Assembly (NCBI RefSeq): GCF_019357415.1
Contig: NZ_CP048410.1
Span: 1,054,001 to 1,118,000 of the forward strand
Direction: 5' to 3'
Length of the DNA: 64,000 nucleotides
From: Gramella sp. MT6
Lineage (GTDB): Bacteria > Bacteroidota > Bacteroidia > Flavobacteriales > Flavobacteriaceae
A program made the translations under genes and the position numbers. The number at the start of each line of letters is the position of its first letter. Within the stretch, counting starts at the first letter, position 1. The notes beneath the pieces were generated by a model. The model saw only the letters and a list, made by a program, of their open reading frames with translations, was not told the origin of the DNA and searched no databases. Below are positions 42,149 through 51,879 of this stretch, piece after piece.

Positions 42149-43333
42149 ATGAAAACTATAGACGATTACAATTTTAATAATAAAAGGGCACTTATAAGAG
42201 TTGATTTCAATGTTCCTCTAAATGAAGAGATGGAAGTGACCGATGCAAATCGAATTGAAGCAGCCAAGCCAACAATTATTAAAATTCTGGAAGATGGTGG
42301 TAGTGTTGTATTAATGTCACACCTGGGAAGGCCTAAAGGGAAAGAAAGTAAATTCTCTTTACAGCATATAACCGGGAAGGTTTCTGAAGTACTTGGTGTA
42401 AAAGTAAAATTCGTTGAGGATTGCGTAGGGGAAGAAGTTGAAAAAGCTGCAGCTAATTTACAGTCTGGAGAAGTTCTTCTTCTGGAAAACCTACGTTTTC
42501 ATGAAGAGGAAACAAAAGGAGATGAACATTTCGCTGAACAACTTTCAAAGTTAGGCGATATTTACGTGAATGATGCCTTTGGAACAGCGCACAGAGCCCA
42601 TGCCTCCACAACAGTGGTAGCAAAATTCTTTGAAGATAAATGTTTTGGTTATTTACTTGCTAAAGAGATAAAAAGTCTTGATAAGGTTTTAAACAGTAAA
42701 GAGAAACCTGTAACCGCAGTTCTTGGTGGAGCAAAAGTTTCTTCAAAAATCACTGTTATTGAAAACATACTTGATAAAATAGATCACCTTATTATTGGAG
42801 GTGGTATGACCTATACCTTCATTAAAGCCCAGGGAGGCCATATTGGAAATTCCCTGGTAGAAGATGATAAACAGGAACTTGCCCTTGAAATTCTAAAAAA
42901 GGCTAAGGAAAAAGGAGTTGAGGTACACCTTCCTGTAGATTCAATTATTGCCGACAGTTTTTCTGAACAGGCAAGTACTCAGACTGAAAGTGTGGATAAT
43001 ATTCCAGATGGCTGGATGGGATTGGATGTTGGTCCTCAAACCATTCAGAATTTTTCTGATATTATTAGTAAATCAAAGATCATTCTATGGAACGGACCTT
43101 TAGGGGTATTCGAAATGGATACTTTTGCGAAGGGAACCATCCAGTTGGGTGAAGCAATTGCTGAAGCTACTAAAGATGGTGCTTTCTCTTTAGTTGGAGG
43201 AGGTGATTCTGTTGCAGCTGTTAAAAAATTCGGACTCGAAGATAAGGTAAGCTACGTTTCTACTGGTGGTGGAGCGATGCTTGAAATGCTTGAAGGAAAA
43301 TCCCTTCCGGGAATTGAAGCAATTAAAAAGTAA
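42149..43333 (+). CDS. pgk: Phosphoglycerate kinase
   Basis: This 394-residue glycolytic enzyme transfers phosphate between 1,3-bisphosphoglycerate and ADP. The signature RVDFNVPLN is at residues 17-25. [59 protein letters not shown] and the C-terminal [13 protein letters not shown] with [13 protein letters not shown] complete the family pattern. The length is normal. It is divergent from holB and followed after 49 bases by the LysM transglycosylase gene. Confidence 0.98.
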   Translation: MKTIDDYNFNNKRALIRVDFNVPLNEEMEVTDANRIEAAKPTIIKILEDGGSVVLMSHLGRPKGKESKFSLQHITGKVSEVLGVKVKFVEDCVGEEVEKAAANLQSGEVLLLENLRFHEEETKGDEHFAEQLSKLGDIYVNDAFGTAHRAHASTTVVAKFFEDKCFGYLLAKEIKSLDKVLNSKEKPVTAVLGGAKVSSKITVIENILDKIDHLIIGGGMTYTFIKAQGGHIGNSLVEDDKQELALEILKKAKEKGVEVHLPVDSIIADSFSEQASTQTESVDNIPDGWMGLDVGPQTIQNFSDIISKSKIILWNGPLGVFEMDTFAKGTIQLGEAIAEATKDGAFSLVGGGDSVAAVKKFGLEDKVSYVSTGGGAMLEMLEGKSLPGIEAIKK

Positions 43334-43382
43334 AGAGGTACGAAATTTGATTACTTTCCGTTCGTTAATGTAAAATGATTAT

Positions 43383-44969
43383 ATGCTGAAACGAAAATAT
43401 TTTATGTTATTGCTCCTTGCCGGGATGTCTACCCTGGCACAGGAAAAGAAGGACAAGGAAAGAGTTGAAAAAGCGAATTTCAGGGTTCAGATATTTCAGA
43501 AGAGCGATGATACAGAGATCAAACTTGCACAACCAGATCCTGAATTTAGAGATAAGCTGCCAATTTCTGCCGCAATCAGGGATTCTTCCAAGGTAAAATT
43601 GGAGGATCTTCCTCAGGCAAAGACAATAGATTCTTTGTGGAAACTTGAACTTACCAATTCAGATCTTTTCGAGGATATGCAAAAAAGCATCCGCGAACAG
43701 GATTATGAAGATGTAGTCTATAAGGAGCTTCCAACTGATACGCTTAAAGCCAGGCTGGCAAAATTAAATGCCAGAACGCCTTTTAATATTGAATATAATC
43801 CAATTCTGGAAAGTGTTATAAAGTCCTATCTAAAGAGGAATAAACAGGGAATGGAGCGCTTAATGGCTTTAAGTTCCTATTATTTCCCGATGTTCGAACA
43901 GGAACTGGACAAATATGATATTCCTCTAGAGATAAAATACCTTGCGATCGTGGAATCTGCGCTTAATCCCAGGGCTAAATCCAGGGTAGGAGCAACGGGA
44001 TTATGGCAATTTATGTTCACTACTGGGAAAATGCATGGTTTAGACGTGAGTTCTTATGTAGATGAACGTATGGACCCGGAAAGATCTACCGAAGCTGCTG
44101 CGCAATATTTAGCCAGCCTATATAAGGTTTTTGGTGATTGGGATCTGGTACTGGCTTCTTATAATTCTGGTCCAGGAAATGTATCTAAAGCCATTAGAAG
44201 AAGTGGTGGATCTACAGATTACTGGCAGTTAAGGCGATACCTTCCACGTGAAACGGCAGGTTATGTTCCGGCTTTCCTTGCTACCATGTATTTGTTTGAA
44301 TATGCAGATGAGCATAATTTCCAACCTAAGAATCCTGATGTTGTCTATTTCGAAACCGATACTATTCAGGTAAAGCAATTGCTTACTTTTGATCAGATTT
44401 CCAAAGTTACTGGCGTTGAAAATGAAATGCTTCAATTTTTAAATCCAAGTTATAAGCTGGATATCATTCCATTTGTAGAGGATAAAAAGTATAGTCTAAG
44501 ACTTCCTAAACCTGCCTCTGGAAAATTTGTTAGCAACGAGAGTGCTATCTATAATTTTGCTGAAACTCAGTTAGCTGAAGAAAAGAAGGAGCTTCCTAAG
44601 TATGTAGAGACAGAAGATCGAATTAGGTATAAGGTTAGACGGGGTGATTATCTTGGTAAGATAGCCGAACGTTATGGAGTAGGTGTAAGCAGCATTAGGA
44701 GATGGAATAATATGCGGGGCAATAACATTAGGGTAGGCCAATATCTTACGATCTATCCCAGGAAACCGGTAGAGGTTGCTAGTAGCAAAACACCTTCTGA
44801 GACTAAGAATAGTTCAAATCCAAGATTCTATACAGTAAAGAGTGGTGACTCCCTCTGGAGCATTTCAAAAAAGTTTCCGGGCGTTACGGTACAAAATTTG
44901 CGGTCATGGAATGATATGAACTCAAATAGTCTTAAACCGGGCATGAAAATCAAGATTTCCAAAGGTTAA
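43383..44969 (+). CDS. MltD-like lytic transglycosylase with two LysM domains
   Basis: This 528-residue secreted protein (signal ends near STLAQ) has an SLT goose-lysozyme-like domain with the catalytic Glu191 in LAIVESALNP, followed by GATGLWQFM and LVLASYNSGPGNVSKAI. Two LysM peptidoglycan-binding modules follow: about 413-458 (YKVRRGDYLGKIAERYGV) and 481-526 (YTVKSGDSLWSISKKFPGV). It cleaves glycan strands non-hydrolytically during wall remodelling. Codons around 44240-44255 include CTTCCACGTGAAACG, a weak parS-like match. The DUF4837 gene follows after 22 bases. Confidence 0.94.
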   Translation: MLKRKYFMLLLLAGMSTLAQEKKDKERVEKANFRVQIFQKSDDTEIKLAQPDPEFRDKLPISAAIRDSSKVKLEDLPQAKTIDSLWKLELTNSDLFEDMQKSIREQDYEDVVYKELPTDTLKARLAKLNARTPFNIEYNPILESVIKSYLKRNKQGMERLMALSSYYFPMFEQELDKYDIPLEIKYLAIVESALNPRAKSRVGATGLWQFMFTTGKMHGLDVSSYVDERMDPERSTEAAAQYLASLYKVFGDWDLVLASYNSGPGNVSKAIRRSGGSTDYWQLRRYLPRETAGYVPAFLATMYLFEYADEHNFQPKNPDVVYFETDTIQVKQLLTFDQISKVTGVENEMLQFLNPSYKLDIIPFVEDKKYSLRLPKPASGKFVSNESAIYNFAETQLAEEKKELPKYVETEDRIRYKVRRGDYLGKIAERYGVGVSSIRRWNNMRGNNIRVGQYLTIYPRKPVEVASSKTPSETKNSSNPRFYTVKSGDSLWSISKKFPGVTVQNLRSWNDMNSNSLKPGMKIKISKG

Positions 44970-44991
44970 GACACTAATCAAATCCGATATA

Positions 44992-45972
44992 ATGAAACGT
45001 AGCCTAATCCTGCTTGCCAGTGTTTTTCTAATTTTTTCCTGCAATGACGGGAAAACCAAAAAAGAAAGTAGAATCCTTTCAGATTCCTCAGGGAATATCA
45101 ATCAGTTAACCGTAGTAATAGAAAATGATCTTTGGGAGGGCGAAGTAGGAGAGGCAATAAGGACTAATTTTGCGGCTCCGGTAGATGGCTTGCCTCAGGA
45201 AGAGCCTTTATTCAGTTTAAGCCAGATCCCACCAGAAACTTTTTCAGGCTTTGTAAGAAACAGCCGTATCTTTTTAAAGATAGAAGATTCTACTCCTAAG
45301 GGGATGAATCTTTTCGAGGATGAATTTGCCCGGCCGCAAACCGGAGTTGTTCTAATGGGAGACAATTCTGAAGAGCTTGTAGAAGTGATAAATGAAAAGT
45401 CAGATTCTATCGTAAAGCTTCTTAAAAAGACTGAATTGACCGAAAAACAGCGCAGAATCCGTAAGTCTCTTAAGAAAGATGAAGCGCTAAGTGAGAAATT
45501 TGGCCTTACATTAAAATTCCCTTCAGCTTACAGATATGCTAAGGAGGCTGAAAATTTTTCCTGGATACGTAAAGAGATCCCAAAAGGAAGTATGGAGATC
45601 CTAGTTTATGAAGTTCCAATCAACCAGATCGAGAATGATTCAAGTGTCATTGCAAATATTATTGAGATGAGAGATTCTATTGGAGAAGCTCAGATTCCGG
45701 GCCGTTTGAAGGGGTCTTATATGATTACTGAAAAGGCTTATGCTCCTTATCTTTTTGAAACGGAAATAGACGGTAAATTTGCCTACGAAACCCGTGGAAC
45801 CTGGGAAGTAGCCAATGATTTTATGGCTGGTCCTTTTGTAAACTACGCGGTGAAGGACAAAGAGAATAACCGTTTTGTTATCCTGGAAGGTTTTGTATTC
45901 TCTCCATCTAGAGGGAAACGGGATAATATATTCGAGCTGGATGCGATACTGCAATCTGCAGAATTTGAATAA
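44992..45972 (+). CDS. DUF4837-family lipoprotein
   Basis: This 326-residue protein begins with a lipoprotein signal (LASVFLIFSC, Cys17). The rest matches the Bacteroidota-specific DUF4837: QLTVVIENDLWEGEVGEAIR (about 38-57), QEEPLFSLSQIPPETFSGF, a central helix, LKFPSAYRYAKEAENFSWIRKE and RGTWEVANDFMAGPFVNYAV. The function is unknown. It follows the LysM transglycosylase gene with 22 bases between, so it may assist wall remodelling, and it is closed by a strong terminator. Confidence 0.85.
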   Translation: MKRSLILLASVFLIFSCNDGKTKKESRILSDSSGNINQLTVVIENDLWEGEVGEAIRTNFAAPVDGLPQEEPLFSLSQIPPETFSGFVRNSRIFLKIEDSTPKGMNLFEDEFARPQTGVVLMGDNSEELVEVINEKSDSIVKLLKKTELTEKQRRIRKSLKKDEALSEKFGLTLKFPSAYRYAKEAENFSWIRKEIPKGSMEILVYEVPINQIENDSSVIANIIEMRDSIGEAQIPGRLKGSYMITEKAYAPYLFETEIDGKFAYETRGTWEVANDFMAGPFVNYAVKDKENNRFVILEGFVFSPSRGKRDNIFELDAILQSAEFE

Positions 45973-45976
45973 ATAA

Positions 45977-46010
45977 AAAACCCAACTGAAAAGTTGGGTT
46001 TTGATTTTTT
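45977..46010. terminator. Intrinsic terminator between the DUF4837 gene and tatA
   Basis: AAAACCCAACT (45977-45987) pairs with AGTTGGGTTTT (45992-46002) around the loop GAAA, followed by GATTTTTT. Both convergent genes could use it. Confidence 0.88.
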
Positions 46011-46025
46011 ATATAAAAGCGGGTT

Positions 46026-46232
46026 TTACTTTTTCTCTTCAGAAACCTTATTTTCGTCTGAAGTTGGTCCTTTTTCATCGTCCTTAGAAGCGTCCTTAAA
46101 TTCTTTAATTCCACTACCCAGTCCTCTCATCAATTCAGGAATCTTACGGCCTCCAAAGAGCAGCAATATTACTACCACAATTAGAATGATTTGTGGAGCT
46201 CCTATAGCTAAAGGCAAAATAAATGCATTCAT
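46026..46232 (-). CDS. tatA: Twin-arginine translocase subunit TatA/TatE
   Basis: This 68-residue protein has the TatA layout: a short periplasmic start, one membrane helix ([22 protein letters not shown], residues 13-34, with the FGG hinge), an amphipathic helix ([14 protein letters not shown]) and an acidic/basic tail. TatA forms the protein-conducting pore for folded proteins. tatC is not adjacent. A -7 box (TAAGTTTG on the minus strand, 46259..46252) is 19 bases upstream. Confidence 0.93.
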   Translation of the reverse strand: MNAFILPLAIGAPQIILIVVVILLLFGGRKIPELMRGLGSGIKEFKDASKDDEKGPTSDENKVSEEKK

Positions 46233-46251
46233 GTCTTTTAATTTAGTTTTA

Positions 46252-46259
46252 CAAACTTA
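46252..46259 (-). promoter_or_regulatory. -7 box of tatA promoter
   Basis: Read on the minus strand the sequence is TAAGTTTG, fitting TAnnTTTG, 19 bases before the tatA ATG. Confidence 0.5.
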
Positions 46260-46363
46260 ACAAGAATTCAGCAATCTAAACGTTAAGAAGTCAATAAATT
46301 GATTCTCATACCTATCTCCTATAATTACCCAACCGGCAATATTAAAGAGGAATTTATTTAATT

Positions 46364-46371
46364 TATCTTTG
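46364..46371 (+). promoter_or_regulatory. -7 box upstream of the M23 peptidase gene
   Basis: TATCTTTG fits TAnnTTTG. It ends 18 bases before ATG 46390 and covers the TTG at 46369 that would open a longer frame, so it decides the start. Confidence 0.6.
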
Positions 46372-46389
46372 TATAACCTAATTAAGGCT

Positions 46390-47259
46390 ATGGCTCAAAA
46401 TAAAAAAACAAAAAAGAAGTTTGCGAAGAAATTGCTTCACAAGTATCGCATGGTCGTGCTTAATGAGGATACCTTTGAAGAGCGTTTTTCCTTCAGACTT
46501 ACCCGGCTAAATGTATTTGTAACCGTTGGTCTATCTGCAATTTTTCTAGTGGCCATAACCACAATTCTAATTGCTTTTACTCCCCTACGGGAATATATAC
46601 CTGGATATTCTTCCGCGAAACTAAAGGAAGAAGCAGCTAACCTGGCTTATGTTTCAGATTCACTTCAAAATGTGATAAGACTTAACGACCAATACCTTAA
46701 TTCCATAAAGAACGCATTAACAGGTGATTTTGATACCGAAAAATTAAATCGGGATTCTATATTAAGTCAGCCGATTACAGACGCTGAATATGAAGAAATT
46801 AACCGGATCAAGGCAGATTCTCTGCTTAGAGAAGAAGTTGCCCAGGAGGATAAATATAATATTCTGCCTACGGCGACAGATGATATAAACTTCTCTCTAT
46901 TCCCACCGGTGAAAGGAACAATATCAGATCCTTACAGCCTGGAGAATAAACATTATGCCGTGGATGTGGTCACATCTCGTAATGCACCAATCAAATCTAT
47001 TGCAGACGGCAGGGTTATCTTTGCGGAATGGACTGCAGAGACGGGTTATGTTATTATCATAAAACACAGTTATGGCCTAATTTCGGCCTATAAGCATAAT
47101 GCTTCCATATCTAAATCCCAAGGTGATATGGTAAGGGCAGGAGAGGTTATTGCAACAGCCGGAAATACCGGCGAATTAACTACCGGACCGCACGTACACT
47201 TTGAGCTATGGAATGAAGGTAACCCGGTAGACCCTTCAGAATATATTGATTTCAATTAA
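46390..47259 (+). CDS. M23-family (LytM) peptidoglycan endopeptidase, membrane anchored
   Basis: This 289-residue protein has a basic N-terminus, one membrane helix (FVTVGLSAIFLVAITTILIAF, about 41-61), a helical stalk and a C-terminal M23 domain. The zinc ligands appear as HYAVDVV (His and Asp) and GPHVHFELW near the end; the intervening GYVIIIKHSYGLISAYKH segment carries the further conserved His. It probably hydrolyses peptide cross-links in the wall or activates amidases. It is followed 3 bases later by the GH3-family gene, forming the start of a multi-gene run. Confidence 0.92.
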   Translation: MAQNKKTKKKFAKKLLHKYRMVVLNEDTFEERFSFRLTRLNVFVTVGLSAIFLVAITTILIAFTPLREYIPGYSSAKLKEEAANLAYVSDSLQNVIRLNDQYLNSIKNALTGDFDTEKLNRDSILSQPITDAEYEEINRIKADSLLREEVAQEDKYNILPTATDDINFSLFPPVKGTISDPYSLENKHYAVDVVTSRNAPIKSIADGRVIFAEWTAETGYVIIIKHSYGLISAYKHNASISKSQGDMVRAGEVIATAGNTGELTTGPHVHFELWNEGNPVDPSEYIDFN

Positions 47260-47262
47260 AAT

Positions 47263-48756
47263 ATGTCTATAAAGTCATTTACAGCTAAAATTTTTGCCGC
47301 ACGAATAAGGAAAAAGATCGATAAATGGGCCGCGAATCCCCATGAAACTCAGCAAAAAATTTTTGAGGAATTAATTCGGAAAGCCAGAAATACTAAATTT
47401 GGGCAGGATCATGATTTCAGCAATATAAATTCCCATTCAGATTTTGTAAAAAATGTTCCGGTAAGAGATTATGAGGAACTTAAGAGTTATGTCGATTTGA
47501 TGGTTGAAGGCAGGGAAGATATTCTCTGGCCGGGAAAGCCGCTATATTATGCAAAAACCTCTGGAACTACCAGTGGCGCAAAATATATACCGCTTACCAA
47601 GGAGTCGATGCCCACGCATATAAATGCGGCCAGGAATGCTATTCTATGCTACATCGCCGATACTGGGAAGTCTAAATTTGTAGATGGGAAAATGATATTT
47701 CTGCAGGGAAGTCCGGAACTCGACGAGAAAAATGGCGTGAAACTGGGAAGGCTTTCAGGAATTGTGGCGCATTATGTACCGGGATATTTACAGAAGAACC
47801 GAATGCCAAGCTGGGAAACTAATTGCATAGATGACTGGGAGAAAAAGGTAGATGCTATTGTAGAAGAAACCTTACCTGAAGATATGTCTATCATTAGCGG
47901 AATTCCTTCCTGGGTACAGATGTATTTTGAAAGGCTTATAGAAAAAACCGGAAATAAGGTAGGTGATATTTTCCCTAATTTCGAACTATTCATCTATGGA
48001 GGGGTAAATTACGAGCCATATCGCACCAAATTTGAAACCCTTATAGGAAGAAAAGTAGATAGTATTGAACTTTATCCTGCTTCAGAAGGGTTTTTCGCCT
48101 TTCAGGATAAGCAGGATGTAAAGGGAATGTTGCTTCAACTGGATTCAGGAATGTTCTATGAATTCATAAAAGCAGATGAGTTCTATTCAAAGAATCCGGA
48201 ACGACTGCTTCTAAAAGATGTTGAGGAAGGTGTGAATTATGTGATGATAATTTCTTCTACTGCCGGATTGTGGGCATATAATATAGGGGACACTATTCAG
48301 TTTACCTCTTTAAAACCATACAGGGTGATCGTTTCTGGCCGGATAAAGCATTTTATTTCAGCTTTTGGAGAGCATGTTATTGCTAAAGAAGTTGAAGAAG
48401 CCATGCAGGATGCAGTGGCCGAAACCGGGGCAGAAATCAGTGAATTTACAGTGGCTCCGCAGATAAACCCTGATGATGATGAACTTCCCTATCATGAATG
48501 GTTTATAGAATTTGAGCAGGAACCGGAAGATTTAAATAGATTTGCCAATATTATTGATAAATCTTTACAGCGGCAGAATTCCTACTATCTGGACCTTATC
48601 AAGGGAAATATTTTGCAGCGACTTAAGATCACAAAAATACCCAGAAACGGATTTCAGGATTATATGAGATCTATCGGGAAACTTGGAGGGCAGAACAAGC
48701 TTCCAAGATTATCTAACGATCGCCAGATCGCAGATAAACTCAAAGATATTATTTAA
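47263..48756 (+). CDS. GH3 auxin-responsive-promoter-family acyl-adenylate enzyme
   Basis: This 497-residue protein belongs to the GH3 branch of the ANL adenylating superfamily, named from plant hormone-amido synthetases. It has the ATP-binding YYAKTSGTTSGAKYIPLT (about 93-110), ELYPASEGFFAFQ and YVMIISSTAGLWAYNIGDTIQFTS as separate motifs, and VSGRIKHFISAFGEHV near 360. Bacterial members lack an assigned substrate. It shares the M23 transcript (3-base gap) and is followed after 9 bases by an uncharacterised gene. Plant-type hormone conjugation cannot be concluded from this. Confidence 0.88.
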   Translation: MSIKSFTAKIFAARIRKKIDKWAANPHETQQKIFEELIRKARNTKFGQDHDFSNINSHSDFVKNVPVRDYEELKSYVDLMVEGREDILWPGKPLYYAKTSGTTSGAKYIPLTKESMPTHINAARNAILCYIADTGKSKFVDGKMIFLQGSPELDEKNGVKLGRLSGIVAHYVPGYLQKNRMPSWETNCIDDWEKKVDAIVEETLPEDMSIISGIPSWVQMYFERLIEKTGNKVGDIFPNFELFIYGGVNYEPYRTKFETLIGRKVDSIELYPASEGFFAFQDKQDVKGMLLQLDSGMFYEFIKADEFYSKNPERLLLKDVEEGVNYVMIISSTAGLWAYNIGDTIQFTSLKPYRVIVSGRIKHFISAFGEHVIAKEVEEAMQDAVAETGAEISEFTVAPQINPDDDELPYHEWFIEFEQEPEDLNRFANIIDKSLQRQNSYYLDLIKGNILQRLKITKIPRNGFQDYMRSIGKLGGQNKLPRLSNDRQIADKLKDII

Positions 48757-48765
48757 AAAACTACT

Positions 48766-50454
48766 ATGTCGATATTAAAATTACAGGGACGCACGAGAGC
48801 ACAAGAGAGTTCGGGAGCTATAGAACGTATGTATATCACCATGAGACACCTTTTTAACAGAGGTTTCTATAAGCCAATGGGAGTTTCGGGTGATACCCTG
48901 AGAGAATCACTTTTCACGCTCAGACCAGAGATCTACGGCTCCATTGCCAATGATAAGGCAGAGCTGGAAGGACTTTTATATGTTATAGACCGTCTTCCGC
49001 ACGGAATAGAAGAATGTCGCTTTATCAACCTCACCAGTGATGAGGGTTATGGAAATTCACATTTTAAACCAATAGTTCCTCCTAAAAGAAGAAGGAATTG
49101 TTATCGTATAGATGATGAACAAATGAATATCGAGATCACCAGGGGAAGATCTGAGATCTATGATATTCTAACTCACCTGACTTTTCTTTTTATTGAATCT
49201 CATAAGATCATGAAAAGAGTACTTATTGATGAAGACGGAAGTGTGAACCGTGACTGGGAAAAGCTTGAATTTGCCGTAAAGCAACAGGGAGATTTAACTC
49301 AGGCGCAACGGGAGGTTGCTTTGACACATACCGCAAGTATTCTGGGCAGGACCTTCCATGAAATTTCGAGTTTATACCCTAAATTTTCAGTTCCAGGCAA
49401 TCCTGATCGTTTTCTTAGGCTTATCTGGTCTCTTGGTAATATGGCCATAAGAGAAGGGGTTAAGAACGAAAAAAGGATCATTACTTTTAGTCCTGTGCTT
49501 AGAGAACGCCTTGGCCATCACATTCATGGAGAGATCTGGGCTAATGACATTAAGCATTGCCTTATGGAAAATGGGCTGATGAAACGTCCTTTGCATATCA
49601 TTAGTGCCAATATGCATAGTGTAATGAATACGCTGTATACTCCCTATGCGCTAAAAACCGAGCTGAAGAAGAAAAAGACCCTCGATATTTATGAGGAATT
49701 AAGTGATAGCGGGAATGGTTCTCTTAGAAATAAGGTGAATAAAGCTGCTTTAGATAAGGGAATGTTTTTTCTTGAGGATAAGAGCGGGACCAACATCGAT
49801 GTTCAGATCTTTGATACCGCTAAACTTGAGGATGGTTTTAATGGAAAGAAACTTGAAAACCTAAAACCTGAAGAAAAGCCGGTCATCATAGTGATGGATT
49901 ATGCCTTTGGAGAGCAGGCTTATGAAACTATGGATGAGCTGCTTAAGCCATATAATCTGAAGGATGAAGAGTTAAAAATGAACGTGAAATCTATCTCTAT
50001 CATGGGGAAAGCGGGGATTCTTGAAGGAGGAAAAGGAGATATTATGATACCGGATGCTCACCTTTTCGAAGGAACAGCAGATAATTATCCGTTTGAAAAT
50101 CAGCTAAGAAAATCCGATCTTGAAGGCCATGGAATCAATGTGGTTGATGGAGCGATGATCACGGTATTGGGAACCTCCCTTCAGAACAAGGATATTTTAA
50201 GGTTTTTCCATGATTCAACATGGAACGTTTGCGGACTGGAGATGGAAGGAGCACACTATCAAAAAGCAATTCAGGCCGCTTCGAGACTTAGAAGAAGTAT
50301 TTCTGAAGACGTTAAGGTAAGATATGCTTATTACGCATCAGATAATCCTTTAGAAACAGGAAGTACGCTGGCCTCAGGAGGATTGGGAACATCAGGAGTT
50401 AAACCAACGTACCTGATCACAGAAAAGATTCTTGAACAAATTTTTAATTCATAA
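48766..50454 (+). CDS. Uncharacterised protein with nucleoside-phosphorylase-like C-terminal motifs (DUF6909-like)
   Basis: This 562-residue soluble protein matches a Flavobacteriia family of unknown function (I believe DUF6909). The N-terminal half is helical and charged (MYITMRHLFNRGFYKPMG). The C-terminal half shows motifs like those of PNP/UDP or AMP nucleosidases: ISIMGKAGILEGGKGDIMIP around 407-426 (compare Gly-x-Gly-Gly-Leu, Gly-Asp-Ile), then a VVDGAMITVLGTSLQN strand, CGLEMEGAHYQKA around 490 (the Glu-Met-Glu-Gly-Ala ribose-binding signature) and YYASDNPLETG near 526 (Ser-Asp-x-Pro). Substrate and reaction are unknown. It lies 9 bases after the GH3-family gene and 9 bases before rfbC. 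Confidence 0.75.
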   Translation: MSILKLQGRTRAQESSGAIERMYITMRHLFNRGFYKPMGVSGDTLRESLFTLRPEIYGSIANDKAELEGLLYVIDRLPHGIEECRFINLTSDEGYGNSHFKPIVPPKRRRNCYRIDDEQMNIEITRGRSEIYDILTHLTFLFIESHKIMKRVLIDEDGSVNRDWEKLEFAVKQQGDLTQAQREVALTHTASILGRTFHEISSLYPKFSVPGNPDRFLRLIWSLGNMAIREGVKNEKRIITFSPVLRERLGHHIHGEIWANDIKHCLMENGLMKRPLHIISANMHSVMNTLYTPYALKTELKKKKTLDIYEELSDSGNGSLRNKVNKAALDKGMFFLEDKSGTNIDVQIFDTAKLEDGFNGKKLENLKPEEKPVIIVMDYAFGEQAYETMDELLKPYNLKDEELKMNVKSISIMGKAGILEGGKGDIMIPDAHLFEGTADNYPFENQLRKSDLEGHGINVVDGAMITVLGTSLQNKDILRFFHDSTWNVCGLEMEGAHYQKAIQAASRLRRSISEDVKVRYAYYASDNPLETGSTLASGGLGTSGVKPTYLITEKILEQIFNS

Positions 50455-50463
50455 CCAAACAGA

Positions 50464-51009
50464 ATGCAGGTAGAAGAGACACCCTTAAAAGACTGTTTTC
50501 TTGTAAAACCGAATATATTTAAAGATCATCGTGGTATCTTCCTGGAGACCTACCACAGAAAGCGTTTTGCTGAACTTACCGGGATAGATACCGAGTTTGT
50601 TCAGGATAACCAATCGGTATCTTCTTACGGTGTACTTCGGGGAATGCATTTCCAAAAGGGTGAGTTCGCCCAAACCAAAATAGTAAGAGTGGTCTATGGT
50701 AAAGTATTGGATGTGGTAGTGGATCTAAGACCAGATTCGCCCACTTTTAAACAGACCTATTCTGCCATTCTCGACGATCAGAACCTTCACCAGTTATATG
50801 TTCCTAAAGGTTTTGGTCATGGATTTTTAACCCTTTCAACTAAATCTGTTTTCGGATACAAATGCGATAATTATTATACTCCGGGTTCTGAAGGAGGTAT
50901 TATCTTTAACGATCCAGATCTTAATATCGACTGGGATTTTCCTTTCAAAGAAATGGTCCTATCAGATAAAGATAGGGACCTTCCAACTTTTAAGGAGGTA
51001 TTTGGATGA
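50464..51009 (+). CDS. rfbC: dTDP-4-dehydrorhamnose 3,5-epimerase
   Basis: This 181-residue cupin-fold epimerase acts in dTDP-L-rhamnose synthesis. LKDCFLVKPNIFKDHRGIFLETYH at the start, QDNQSVSSYGVLRGMHFQ with the catalytic His near residue 62, KVLDVVVDLRPDSPTF and YVPKGFGHGFLTLS are diagnostic. The length is normal. Its stop overlaps the rfbD ATG by four bases (ATGA). rfbA and rfbB are not in the window, so dTDP-glucose and its 4-keto form must come from genes elsewhere. Confidence 0.95.
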   Translation: MQVEETPLKDCFLVKPNIFKDHRGIFLETYHRKRFAELTGIDTEFVQDNQSVSSYGVLRGMHFQKGEFAQTKIVRVVYGKVLDVVVDLRPDSPTFKQTYSAILDDQNLHQLYVPKGFGHGFLTLSTKSVFGYKCDNYYTPGSEGGIIFNDPDLNIDWDFPFKEMVLSDKDRDLPTFKEVFG

Positions 51010-51854
51010 AAACTATTTTAGTAACAGGTGCTACTGGTCAGTTAGGACAATGTTTTCAAAAACAGAGTAAAAAATTTACAAATTTTAATTTTCTTTTTTG
51101 CTCTTCGGCTGAACTTGATATTACCTCAAAGGAGTCTTTGAGAGCGCTGTTTAAAAAGCACAATTTTGATTACTGCATCAATTGTGCGGCATATACCAAT
51201 GTTGAGCAAGCTGAAAATGAGCATGAAAAAGCCTTTCTGGTCAATGCCGAAGGAGCAAAGAATATAGCTGAACTGTGTAATGAATTTGGCGTTACTTTAT
51301 TCCATTTTTCGACAGATTATGTATTCAATGGCCAATCTCGAGTACCATATAAAGAATCAGATGAGGTTGATCCTATCAATATATACGGTGCTTCCAAGCT
51401 AAAAGGGGAGGAGATAATCAAAGAATTGATGCAGGAATATTTCATATTCAGAACTTCCTGGTTGTATTCAGAATTCGGGCATAATTTTTTCAGAACTATT
51501 CTCAGAAAAGCTGATGAAAAAGCAGAACTGAATATTACCACCACGCAGCTGGGTACTCCTACCAATGCAAATGATCTGGCAGATTATGTTCTTTGTATCA
51601 TTGCGGCAGGCTCTAAGAAATATGGTATCTATCATTTTAGTAACGAAGGGGAGGCCACCTGGTATGATTTTGCAAAGGAGATCCTCAATTACTCTAATAA
51701 AATGGATGAGGTTACTTTAAACAAGACCGGTTTTTTTAAAACTTTGGCGGAAAGACCTGAATATAGCGTACTTTCAAAGGAAAAGGCAATAAAGAATTTT
51801 GGACCAATCAAGGACTGGAAAATAAGTCTTCATCAGCTAATTGATGAAAATTGA
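51006..51854 (+). CDS. rfbD: dTDP-4-dehydrorhamnose reductase
   Basis: This 282-residue short-chain dehydrogenase does the last step to dTDP-L-rhamnose. The NAD(P)-binding GATGQLGQCF is at residues 7-16. CINCAAYTNVEQAENEHEKA, FHFSTDYVFNG and the catalytic YGASKLKGEE (Tyr-x-x-x-Lys) near 128 follow. ATGA overlap with rfbC couples them. It is followed after 25 bases by an SDR gene for another nucleotide sugar, so the block serves a surface polysaccharide. Confidence 0.95.
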   Translation: MKTILVTGATGQLGQCFQKQSKKFTNFNFLFCSSAELDITSKESLRALFKKHNFDYCINCAAYTNVEQAENEHEKAFLVNAEGAKNIAELCNEFGVTLFHFSTDYVFNGQSRVPYKESDEVDPINIYGASKLKGEEIIKELMQEYFIFRTSWLYSEFGHNFFRTILRKADEKAELNITTTQLGTPTNANDLADYVLCIIAAGSKKYGIYHFSNEGEATWYDFAKEILNYSNKMDEVTLNKTGFFKTLAERPEYSVLSKEKAIKNFGPIKDWKISLHQLIDEN

Positions 51855-51879
51855 CTAATTTTTGACCAAGTATACAATT

